From contig JANBVO010000041.1 in NCBI GenBank assembly GCA_030052745.1, positions 1 to 64,000 on the forward strand: a DNA stretch of 64,000 nt. The letters are read 5' to 3'. Position 1 is the stretch's first letter. Each line of letters begins with the position of its first letter. Source of the DNA: Pleurostoma richardsiae (Eukaryota > Ascomycota > Sordariomycetes > Calosphaeriales > Pleurostomataceae). The translations under genes were made by a program, and so were the position numbers. The notes beneath the pieces were generated by a model. That model did not search any database. It saw nothing but the letters and a program-made list of their open reading frames with translations, and was not told the origin of the DNA. Of the stretch, positions 1-10,580 are shown one piece after another.

Positions 1-733
1 AAAACTTACTTATTAAAGTAACTTAATAAATCTTTAAAAGTCATAGAGTTTAATATATTAAAAGATAGGTTATTTTCAATAATAAAAGCTAATATTTTAT
101 TATAAGCTTCATTTTCATTAAATAACCCATCTTTGCCTATAGTATTAACTCGAGGCCTTTTAGTAGAGGTTTGAAATGAAAAGAAATCATTTTTAGAAGG
201 TAAAATATAATCTTTCTCTAAGATAAATTAGTATATAATTATATATCGTTTAATATAATAATAAATAATGACTTACTTAAAATTCGATCTTTTTCGCTTT
301 CTTTATTATAAGCAATCATAGAATGAATATTTTTATAATGTTGAACAAAATTTGTTCCTTGAAATCGTTTGACAGAAACAAATTCATTTTTATAAGTACA
401 CCTATTATTATATTATTATATTAGTATAATATATATATATATATATATATTAAAACATAAGAAAATAACTTACATAGTACATTTTAATATCATTTGCTGA
501 TCTTGACCTGGAATTATATCTTTTAATTCCCTAGTAAAAAGGTTATTTTTAAAAATATAAATAGAAGATTCTGAATCAGGTCCTAGTTTATAATTTGGAT
601 CGTTAAAATCGATTTTTTTTGATTTTTTTGAAGTAATTGAAGGGTGAGAAGGTGTAGAATTTGTAATAGATAAAATTTCTGAATCTGAATCAATATTTGT
701 AGGTGAATCTGTAATAGAATAAGAAGAATCCAT
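1..733 (-). CDS. hAT-family transposase, N-terminal part (continues off the left edge)
   Basis: Plain DNA transposon gene read on the minus strand. It has three exons here, 733-474, 401-277 and 217-10, joined by GTAAGT donors and TAG acceptors with matching phases. A further GTAAGT donor at the window edge means more exons follow. The first about 80 residues are Ser/Thr-rich. A BED-type zinc finger then spans the exon 1/2 junction, with the CTMC cysteine pair and two His in HYKNIH. Exon 3 encodes the block typical of the hAT N-terminus (AFIIENNLSF ... TFKDLLSYF). Codons are extremely AT-rich, yet CA and TG dinucleotides are present, so unlike the LTR element downstream the gene does not look RIP-mutated. 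About 197 residues are visible with no stop. The hAT family is recognised by pattern only. Whether the catalytic part is whole cannot be seen. Confidence 0.72.
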
Positions 734-867
734 GATAATATATATATATATATATATAATATAGTTTAATATTTGTCTTAATGTTGATTTATATTTATAG
801 AAGTAAAAGTAAAAGGAAGAAATTAAGGGAAATTAATAGATATATATATTTAAAGATTAAGAATAAA

Positions 868-1001
868 ATCATATGATTTGCTTTGAAATCAAAATATCAT
901 ATGATTTACTTTAAAATCAAAATATCATATGATTTGCTTTGAAATCAATATCATATGATTTGCTTTGAAATCAATATCATATGATTTGCTTTGAAATTAA
1001 A
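868..1001. repeat. Five-copy tandem array with palindromic core, upstream of the hAT gene
   Basis: Five head-to-tail copies, at 868-895, 896-923, 924-949, 950-975 and 976-1001, with a unit of 26-28 bp. Each copy begins with the palindrome ATCATATGAT followed by TTGCTTTGAAATCA. Copy 2 and the last copy carry small changes. The array lies about 135 bp upstream of the transposase start codon. By analogy with hAT and Mutator ends it could be subterminal transposase-binding repeats, but that role is inference. Confidence 0.85.
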
Positions 1002-1890
1002 TATACTATAGTTATCTTTTTATTTTAATAATTATATATATCTTTATTATTTTCCCTTTTTTTTTCTACTCTTTTCTTCTCTATCTATCCTTCATTCAAT
1101 TCACTATTATATTTCTATTACTTTTCTAAAAATATATTATATTAACTTTAAGTTATATAATATAGCTTTTTTACTTATAAACAACCTTTTATAAATTATT
1201 CAATTCGTTAAGGCCGTTATTTAAAGTTTTACTTCACTTCGACTATGGCCGTTTATAAATAACATATTTCGATTCAAATTATTAAATGTATAACTTAAAG
1301 ATATTTTAAAACTTAAATTTGTTTTAATTTTTTACTAATTTTCTTAGTTATATATAAAATACTTTATTATAAGATTTATTTTATAATATTAAATATATAA
1401 CTTTAAGGTATATTAAAATTCAAGTTTATTTTAATTAATTAATTACTAACTTATTTAGTTTTATAAAAGATTTTATTATTATATTAATTATATAATATTA
1501 TATAATAAAATGTAAGTAAATTTACTTTAATAATACTTTTTTATTTAATACTAAGCTTAATATTTATAGCGTTTATTATTATATATAAATATTTACATTA
1601 ATTAAAGAAATTAATTAATTAAATAAAATGTATATATATATATATATATATAAAAGAAAGAGAAGCAGATAAAACGAATAAAGAGAAATCTATCGAAATT
1701 GAATATCTTATCTTATCTTATCTTTGTAGTGTTTTGTAATGTTTGTAATAAAATAATTTTATTATAAAATAAAATTATTTTTTACAACTAGATATTACAC
1801 ATTATAAAAAAAAATTATTTTATTATTTAAGCTTAATAAAACTACAAAAATAATGTAATGTGTAGTGTACACTAAAAACTACACATTAAT
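1002..1890. other. AT-rich spacer without recognisable genes
   Basis: Very AT-rich sequence with a (TA)n microsatellite near 1630-1652 and a small GC-richer pocket near 1210-1255 that contains GGCCGTT twice. A perfect 10-bp inverted repeat (AATGTGTAGT ... ACTACACATT) spans 1857-1887 and could form a short hairpin. It may mark an element end, because the composition changes to the RIP-type block directly after it. I see no coding sequence. Confidence 0.6.
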
Positions 1891-4800
1891 TTACCTACCC
1901 TGCGGACTACTAAGTTTTTAAAAACGTTCTCGATTTTTTAACGAAAGATTTCCGAAAACGCCTTATAAAATAAATATACCGGCTATCGGCGTTTAACTTC
2001 GACCTAATATACCGGCTTAGTAAAATAAACCCAATCGACAGTTTATTTAAAAGGCTAAATTATATAAAAAGAAAGATCTCATATAAAAATATCCTATTTT
2101 CGTTAAAAACAAAACTATAACTCGATAAAAAACTATTAAAATAATAAGAAGTTAACTCTAAAATTATTAAACTTTAATAATTAATGAAAGAATTAAACGA
2201 AAGTTTTAAAAGTTAAGCCGTAAAACCAAAAAAAAAAAAAAACTTTTAAATTCGTAGTTAGATTTAGTATTTAAAATAAATTATAATTATCGACTAAACG
2301 TAAACGGATATTTCTTAATTTAAAAACGAAACGTATTTTAACGTTCGAAAACGTTAAAAATAACTTACTTTTTAAAGATTTATATAAAATTATACGAAGA
2401 ATAATCGCGGTAATTATTGGTTTTAAAGAAGGATAATTCTCGAAATTACCGAATTAAAAGGCCCTTTAATAAATATTTAACAGATAATTACTTCGAACGA
2501 TATGTAAGAACCGTTTAAAGTTAAAACGTTTAAAGTATTTTTACGTTACGTAGTAAATAAACTAATACGAAGCGAAACGGTATAAATATTCGAGTTAAGT
2601 ACGAAATTATACGATATAATTAAAAGGTTATAGAATTAAAATCTATAAGTCGTTAAGTTAAAAATAAACACTCGAAAGCGAATTAGAGTAAAAAACGAGT
2701 ATATAATAAATAAAGAAGACGTTTTTTAATTTAAAAATTACTTAATTATTTTAACTTAAAAGAACTTATAGTAAGAAATTTTATAATTATATTACGATTA
2801 TTTAAAAGTAAAATATATAAACTTTAATAAGATTATTAAATTTATTATTCGTAAGTTCTATTAAAAGAACTTTACGGTAAATATTTACGAATATATTGCT
2901 TTTTATTAAACTTATTAAAAAATTAAAAAATTAAAATATAAACCGTACGGAAAGCTTTAATCTTTATTTATATTAAAATATTCTTTTTAAAAAATTAACT
3001 TTAACTTTATTACCGGCTTTCTAAGTAATATAATTAAAGATAGAACGGAATACGATATAATTTTCGTAATAATAAACCGTTATATTAAGTTCGTAATATT
3101 TATATTAACTTAAAAATCGTTAAACGTAATCGAAATAATTAAATTACTTTATAAATACGTAGAAATCTAATTTAAAACCTTTAAAAGTATTATAAACGAT
3201 AAAGATTACTTTCTTATAAGCGAATTTTAAAAGGAATATATTAAAGTAAAAAAAATAGAAAGCCGAATATTTATTACTTACTACTCGTAAACTAACGAGT
3301 AAACGAAACGTACTTACTAAACGTTAGAATAATATTTTAAAACTTACTACGTTAAAAATCTTTAATAGTAAATTAAAGTTCTTTAAAATATTAAATTCAT
3401 ATATAATAATAACGTTTATTCGACGATTGAGACGAACTTATTTTATATATTATACGAATACTACTTTAAAATAATAAAATAAGTACGAAAATAAAAGTTA
3501 TTATAAATTTAAAACGTTATCGAACGTTTAACGAGTATAAAAAAATCTTACTAGTAAATAACCGAATATTAAGTAAAGACGGTACGAACTTAAAAAAAAC
3601 ATTACGATATTCGGTATTAGTTAATAGAATTTTAAATCGACTAAGTAGTAAGTTTATTTACGTAGAACTTACGATTTAAAAATAGTTCGAAGTTAGCTCT
3701 AACTTATATTAAGGTTAAAATTATTAAATATATTAATATTTAAACTTATCGAATAATACTCCCTATAATATACTCCTACGTTTATAATGTTTTCTTAATC
3801 TCCTTATTCGAACCGTAGAACGAATAAATAAAGAAAGAAAAAACTATACCGCTTTTAAAACTCGAAAATAAAGAAAAAAAATAAAAAATAAAAAAGATAA
3901 TAACTTATAAAAGAAAAGGACCGACGATTCGTTTTTTAATTAAGTAGAAAAGTTAGCTAGTAAAATATAATACTTAAGAACTTTAAAAATACTTCAGAAA
4001 CGTTTTAACTTTATTATATAAGTACGAAAAGAAAACCGAAAAACGTTACCGTAAATAAAACGAGTAATTAACGAACGACTATAAAAAAAAAGGAATAATA
4101 GCTTTTAAAATATTAAATTCCTAAGAAAAAAATATAAACGTTTATTTTAAAAGGTTTCTATAAGGATTAATCGTTAATTAATTAATAAGTAAACCGGATA
4201 TAAAAAAATCGTTATTAACTTTATTATTAAATAATAATAGATTATTTCGTAGTAATTTCTTTATTAAAGTAATACGTCGATTAATTATAATAAGAAAATT
4301 AAAAAAAATTCGAATCGTAACTAGTTTACTTACTAAGAACTTTTTTAAAATCCGTATTCGTTTAATAAATTCGTATAACGTACTTAATTACTCCTTATTA
4401 ATATACTACGTAATAATAAAAGAAACGACTTAAAAATCCTACTAACGTTCTTATAAAAAGAGTTAACCCGAACGTAAACTATTATTAAACTAACGAAAGT
4501 TCGGGAACTCGAAAAGTTTATAGAAAAAAATAACGAAAATAAAACCTTTTAAAGAACTTTAACGCGTTATATTTATCGTTATAATAAAGTAATGAAATAA
4601 ATAAAAAAACTAAAATAAATATATATTAAGTATTCGAATCGTTTAATAAGTAAGTTTTATTTAAATTCTTAGTTCGTATACGTTAACCGAACGTTCGAAA
4701 TTAATTTCCCGACTAAATTTATATCGATAAAGTTATAAAAAATATAATATTAAAATAATATCGTTTAAACGGTAAAGAACTAACGTATCGTTAATAATTC

Positions 4801-6290
4801 GTTAAATATTGTTTATTTCCGTTAGTTTTTACTTTTACAAGTAATATAATTCGAAGTTAACGTTTTCGTAAATTAAAAATTAACTTTACGAAAAGTTTTT
4901 AAACTTTTCTTAATTAAAATTATTATATTATAATCGACGATTTTATTACTTTTTATACGGTCGACGTAAATAGAAACTATTATGAACTTAATATTTTAAA
5001 TAATTTAAACTACTTTTTTATATTCTTTAAGAATTTAAATATCGTTAATAAATAATTAATAACGAACCGAAAACTATATATAAGTTTATATTATACGTTA
5101 TTATTTTTATAAGTATAATAATAAACTTTAAAGTTATTCGTAAAGTAAAAATTAATAACTTCTAAGTTTTTATAACGTATATTAATATAATTAACGTAAA
5201 GTAATTATAAAACGTTAATTAAACGTTTATTTTAATATTTAAAATATTATAAGAAAATAATACTTTATATAAATTAAAAAGTTCGATCGTTCTTTTTTAC
5301 TTAACCTTATTAAAGAAAAGATAAGTTATAAGAACTTTAACGCGATTTATTTTATAATTATTCGACGAAGTAGAAAAATAAGTCGAAAGAAGAGGAATTA
5401 AGGAAAAAAAAGAATTTATAAGAAGAAAAGAAGGCTTTACGGTTATTTTTATACTTTAACTAACCCTTAAAAGAGTTTCGAAGACGAAACTCCGATTAAA
5501 TAAGAAGGGAAAGTTAAAGAAGAAGATAAAATCGACGAATTTAACTACTTAAATAAACGAACTTTTAAAGATATTAACGATAAACTTAACTTTAAATAAG
5601 GAAAGTCCTTACGAAAATAAAAAGCTATAAGAAAGTTTTTACGAAAACGAAAGGTCGTAAAAAAATCCTTATAAAGGTAAGAAACCGTAAAATATTACGA
5701 CGTAAAACAAAGAAAAGGACTATACGTTATTATAAGCTAATATTAAAGCTAGGTAATTATAAAAAAAACTTCTAAGTTACGAATAACGGGATAATTAACT
5801 ATACGGTTTAAAATTAAATTATAAACGGGTATTAATAATAGAATAGGCTATTATTTTTTTTCCTTACTAGTATAAAAGTTTTTTAATAAAAATAACTAAC
5901 GAAGAAATTACTACTTAAAAACTTTTAATTAAACGCTAAAAACTAACGCTCCTAAAAGGAGAGATAATATAAGAAAGACGTTAAAAAAGTAATACTTAAC
6001 TCGTTTATATAAGAAGAAAGTTTAAACTACGAAGGCCTAAGCCCGAGTAAAGTACCTAACTGAGTATATGTTTAGGTACGTGCGGAATACTGTAATTAGC
6101 TGGGCCTTTTTTAAGGCTTAGGGCTTGTATAAGTTCTTTTTAAAGTCGTTTACTAGGCGTTCGGAGAATAACTGGTAAGTTAAAGTTTTATAATTAAGAA
6201 TATACTACTCTTTGTATTATATCTCTCTTCTTTACTTTGTGAATATACCGATCTCTTTATATAATTGTTGATATCCTTATTACGCCTTTA
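1890..6290 (+). mobile_element. RIP-degraded LTR retrotransposon remains, Gypsy (Metaviridae) kin, possibly nested
   Basis: A fossil and thoroughly broken, with a great many breaks in every frame. CpA and TpG are nearly absent while CpG is common, which is the expected outcome of RIP in Pezizomycotina. On the plus strand an integrase-core-like segment can still be sensed around 2.95-3.55 kb and a retropepsin-like segment around 4.19-4.33 kb. A charged, gag-like stretch lies around 5.3-6.0 kb. That order does not fit a single element, so at least two insertions or a nested insertion are likely. The right end (about 5880-6270) is an LTR-like unit that recurs at 6378-6750 and, inverted, at 8870-9250. 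Age: older than the copy at 6378 judging by mutation load, but not datable from here. Confidence 0.7.
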
Positions 6291-6377
6291 GTACTTAGCT
6301 TGGTTACTTACGTTAAGAAATACTTAGATCGTTATATTACTTATCTTAAGGAGTACTTAAATCATTACATTAGATTA

Positions 6378-6752
6378 TAATTATTAAAATTAATGAAGAA
6401 ATTACTACTTATAAACCTTTAATTAAACATTAGAAACTAACCGTTCTAAAAAGAGGAATAATATAAGAAGGACGCTAAGAAAGTAACTCTTAAGCTTATT
6501 TATATAAGAAGAAAGCCCAGGCCGCGGTGGCTCAGGCCCGGGCAGAGCGCCTGACCAGGCACGTGCAAAATGCCGTGACTGGGCCGGGCTCCTTTTAGGG
6601 GCCCGGAAGCTAATAGGCCCCTTTTAAGGCCGTTCGCTAGGCGCTCGGAGAGTAACCGGCAAGCTGAAGTTTTATAACTACCAATATACTACCTTTCGTG
6701 CTATATCTCCCTTCTTTGCCTTGTGGATATACCGATCCCCTTACACTCTGCA
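6378..6752 (+). repeat. LTR-like repeat unit, less mutated copy (solo-LTR type)
   Basis: A second direct copy of the unit that ends the upstream element. The order of landmarks is the same (TAATATAAGAAG..., ...ATATAAGAAGAAAG, GGCGCTCGGAGAGTAAC, ATATACCGATCCCC), but this copy keeps many CA and TG dinucleotides and is GC-rich from about 6508 on. It ends near CCCCTTACA at about 6750, consistent with an LTR terminal CA. It is a fossil fragment with no coding capacity. Host-like, normal-GC sequence begins directly after it. Confidence 0.65.
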
Positions 6753-7029
6753 GGCTAAATACAGGGCTAGCCCGGGCCATGTCTCTGTTGGGAAGCATGA
6801 TTGTTGGGTTCGATGGTCGGTAAATTGACAATCGTGATGGCAGCACCCGGTTACATTGATGTTTCTGGAAGTTCTTGGTCGGTCGGTCGGCCTGGGATTT
6901 GACGGCTGGTGACGGGCCAGCACTCAGCCACCTGGGACATGTTCCGGGACTCGCTGTTTTTCGCTCCCAGCTGTTTTTGGCCCTCAAGCTATTTTGCGCT
7001 GTAACTCTTGTTATTCTCAGCTATCTAGC

Positions 7030-8583
7030 TTACCAAGGCGCAGTACAAGGCCATTCATCCTGAAGCGGCAATCCCTGTTCCATCTTCCATTCATCATTAA
7101 GTGTATATTTCGTCATACTATCTCTCACGGGGCTCGGACGGTCACAATAGCACTCCTTCTGTTCTATGGACAAGAACTCTCTGCGCACCTCCGCCGCGGC
7201 GCCCAGGCTCAGGACGAAGCCCGGACTGTTATTCAGCGTCTTGAATCTCCAGGAGTCTACGAAGAACAGAGCATCGTGAACAGCGCGCCAAATGCTGTCC
7301 ATGTCCGAGGCGTCCCCGGTCACGACAACTGCCTTGAGCATCTCCTTTTGTAACGGGAATCGAGTGCGTTCCATGAAGTCGGAGATGCCAGATGAAAGGC
7401 GCTGTACCCGACTGCTGGTAGTTCCACCGCCAAGCGGCCGCTGAACCATCTGTTCGGACGTCTTGGAGGCAGCCATGACATTGTCTTCACCGAGCTCCAA
7501 AAGGGCCTGCGGCTGGTGTTGGTCTGTATGTCCGGCACAAAAACCCCAGGCTAGAACGCATATATAGGTGAGCTCTAGGTAGTCAGGCTCCCAACTGACA
7601 AGGAGGACGTAATTGTCATCGTCGGCGAAAATATCCTCAGGATAGTAGTCGTATTCGTACCGCCAATTCTCGTGGCCGTCCTCGGCCCAAGCTACCCCCA
7701 GGGTGTCTGGGTTTGTCAGGTTGAAGGCTCGTTGCGCAGCACTCCTACGGTCGATGAAATCGTACCGGATGAAATCCCCACGCTGGGCGTTCGGATGGTT
7801 ACAGTCGAACACTTCGTGGCACCACTACGAAGCCAATCTTGGGACGATAGCCCAGCTGGGCTGTGGACGCATCGACGACCCGATGCATCGAATCAAGGAA
7901 CGCTGGAAGAGCTTCGGCGCAATCTCCATATTCGGGATCGGGGTATTTATATCTGGATAGCGAATTAGCAGTCCATCTTTTAGAGGAGGCATTGCAATGG
8001 GTGACGGATTCGATCCTTGCAAAGGCCGAAACAGACCGGCTCTTACTTGGAGTCTGCGGGGTCGCAGCTGGGAGGCCCTTCTTTCGCCACTCTCAGGGCA
8101 TGCGATCTCCATGCTTGGCTTGCGGAGACCTTGGCTAAAGGAATGGGCGTGTCCCATGCGTCAAAGTACGAAGATGTCCTGAACCAACAAAGTTAGACAC
8201 TGCCAGTTCTCACGTTCACGCCGGGTTCATTTCCTGTGTTATAGGATGGCAGATGTGCCGCTTACAACTGAGAAGGCCCTAGGTAGATACCGATGGGCCG
8301 GTCTTTGTGAACGTCACAGTCATCTGAAGAGTCGCCTGGGCGGCGATCTGTCTCTCTGCACTGAGGGTAGTCGACGATAGTACCGGTGGGGCACTGGGCG
8401 GCGGTCGAGCCCCGTTGCATCGGAGAACTTGATAACGATTAGCCTCGATTGCGACCTATCGCCCTAGCTGAGGATCGTGCTAGGGAGCAGTCTTAGCTTT
8501 GATTACCTGTGGGCCAAGGTGATAGCGACAAGTGGAAACAGCGCCGAGCCCACGGTCCAGAAGGTCAGAAGCAGGTTCCGCAT
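7030..8583 (-). CDS. Hsp70/actin-fold-like protein with N-terminal signal or anchor segment, possibly decaying
   Basis: Proposed exons are 8583-8507, 8427-8266, 8178-8047, 8015-7829 and 7782-7030. Phases match at every join and give 436 residues. The N-terminus is a hydrophobic signal/anchor (MRNLLLTFWTVGSALFPLVA) followed by a Cys-containing linker. PIGIYLGPSQL resembles the Hsp70 phosphate-1 loop. Near residues 340-390, KAVVVTGDASD ... SLGAAAEVRRE resembles the C-terminal ATPase signature of fungal Hsp70-like proteins. The first two introns are convincing (79 and 87 nt, with CTAAT/CTAAC branch sites). The third and fourth would be only 31 and 46 nt; 31 nt is implausibly short, so one or two frame breaks are an equally good reading. 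The gene sits alone in a GC island between inverted LTR-like repeats. Family assignment is by motif only, and no function is known to me. Confidence 0.45.
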
Positions 8584-8869
8584 TTTCGGCAACAAACTGT
8601 AGTCCGGGGTTGAGAGGCTTCCCACGCGGGAATACAACGGTTATCTTGTGACTTCGCAGGGAACTTGCTACAATATTCTGGGCGCTCCCTGGAGGAGCAC
8701 CTGAAACTATCTAGTACGTAAGGTGCTAGGCCTGGCCTTATATAAGGTAGGCCTGGTAGATAGATATGTTAAATAGAGAATCAAGCTCTTAATATTATAT
8801 TACTTAATATTTTAATTTAAAGGTTATGTTTTAATTTATATAAATTTCTACGTAGTTAGTTTTAATTAT
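8584..8869. other. Island-to-AT-block transition, putative upstream region of the Hsp70-like gene
   Basis: Normal GC up to about 8750, then an abrupt change to AT-rich sequence. It contains CCTGGCCTTATATAAGG near 8734, whose TTATATAA core is TATA-like, but that site is about 150 bp upstream of the proposed start codon. No gene is seen. Confidence 0.4.
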
Positions 8870-9880
8870 TTACGTATGTAAAAAGATTAATATATTTACA
8901 AGGTAAAGAAAAAAAATATAATACAAAGGAATAATATATTATTAGTTATTAAATTTTAACTTACCAGTTATTCTCCGAACACCCGACAGATAACCTTAAA
9001 AAGAACCTATACGGGTTTCGAACCTTAAAAAAGCTCGGCTAGTTATAACATTCCGTATATACCTAAACATGTACTCGGTTAAGTACCTTACCTTAGCTTA
9101 AGCTATCGCGGCTTAAACTTTCTTCTTATATAAACAAGTTAAGAATTACCTTCTTAACGTCTTTTTTATATTATCTTTTCTTTTAAAAACGTTAGCTTTT
9201 AGTACTTAATTAAAGACTTTTAAGTAATAATTTTTTCGCTAGTTATTTTCTTTAAAAAACTTTTATATTAGTAAAGAAAAAAAGTAGTAGTTTATTTTAT
9301 TATTAATATCCGTTTGTAATTTAATTTTAAGCCGTATAGTTAATTATTTTATTATTTATAACCTAGTAATTTTTCTATAGTAATCTAGCTTTAATATTAA
9401 TTTATAACGATACGTAGTTTTTTTTTTTATTTTACGTCGTAATATTTATAATTAAACGTTTTTATAAGAACTTTTTTACAGCTTTTTACTTTTATAAAGA
9501 CTTTTTTATAGCTTTTCATTTTCATAAGAATTTTTTTTATTTAAAGTTAGGTTTATTATTAATATCTTTAAAAGTTCGTCCGTTTAGGTAGTTAAATTCA
9601 TCGATTTTTATTTTCTTCTTTAACTTTTTTTTTATTTAATTGGAGTTTTATTTTTAAAGCTTCTTTAAGGGCTAGTTAAGGTATAAAAGTAGTTGTAAGG
9701 TTGTTTTTTCTTTTTATAAATTTTCTTTTCTCTTTTACTTTTTTTTTCGGTTTGTTTTTCCGTTTCGTTGGATAGTCGTAAGATAAGTTACGTTAAAGTT
9801 TTTATAATTTATTTTTTCTTTAATAAGGTTAAGTAGAAAGGAACGGTTAACCTTTTTAATTTATATTATAAAATATATTA
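8870..9880 (-). mobile_element. Inverted, RIP-degraded copy of the LTR-like unit plus adjoining internal sequence
   Basis: Reverse-complement counterpart of about 5.3-6.27 kb. The reverse complement of 8960-9140 reads through the same landmarks (GGAGAATAACTGGTAAG, the tail near the ATATAAGAAGAAAG box). The similarity continues into the charged gag-like stretch up to about 9.87 kb. It is broken throughout, a fossil of the same family. Together with the unit at 6378-6752 it brackets the Hsp70-like gene island. Confidence 0.65.
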
Positions 9881-10580
9881 CCTTTTTAAGTTTAATAAAA
9901 CTTTAAAACAGTTAAAACAACTCTAAAACACTAAAATAGGCTCCAGCCGAATTTTAAGTAATCTAAAACAACTATATCTACAAATATTGAATTCTAAAAT
10001 AACTAATCGTTTTGGAATAAAGATATCTAATTTTATAATTCGGTAAGTAAGATATCCGATTTCATATCTCGGTAAATAAGATATTTAGTTTTACAACTAT
10101 TACAAATCTAAATTCAATAAGAATTATATATATCTAGAAGAAAGACTACAGAATTAGAAAGATAGTTGGAGTGCATCACAATCTGAATTTATTTAACCTC
10201 TTACCTACTTTAACACTTATATATTAACTTAAGTAATAACTTTTAGTTTATTATAATATTTAATATAATTATAATTTATTATATATGTTTAGTTAAGTAT
10301 TTATATTTAAATTACTTTAACTTTATTTTTTCTTTATAATATAAATTTAAATATAATAAAAATATATATATAAAAGAAAAGATATAAATTAAAATAATAT
10401 AAAAAGTATTATAATTTCAATTTTATTTATTTTTTATTTAATATTTTTACTTTAATAATTTTAATTACTATAATGATTTTTTATAAAAGATAAATTATTT
10501 ATTATTGAAAAAGTATTTACTTAAAAACCTTATAAAAAAGTAAAGATTTTATTATAATTAAAACGTAAGATTTTTAATTT
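9881..10580. other. AT-rich tract with a short tandem repeat
   Basis: No coding potential seen. At 10019-10098 a unit of about 30 bp (AAGATATC...TCGGTAAGT) is repeated three times with divergence. From about 10200 to 10580 the sequence is almost pure A/T. It differs from the RIP block in having few CpG. Confidence 0.55.

Noticed and set aside
8262-8583. An 80-residue secreted Cys-containing effector candidate ending at a stop near 8262
   Set aside because: The stop lies inside an excellent GTAAGC donor. Splicing there continues in phase into the Hsp70-like reading, so the short protein is more likely an intron read-through artefact.
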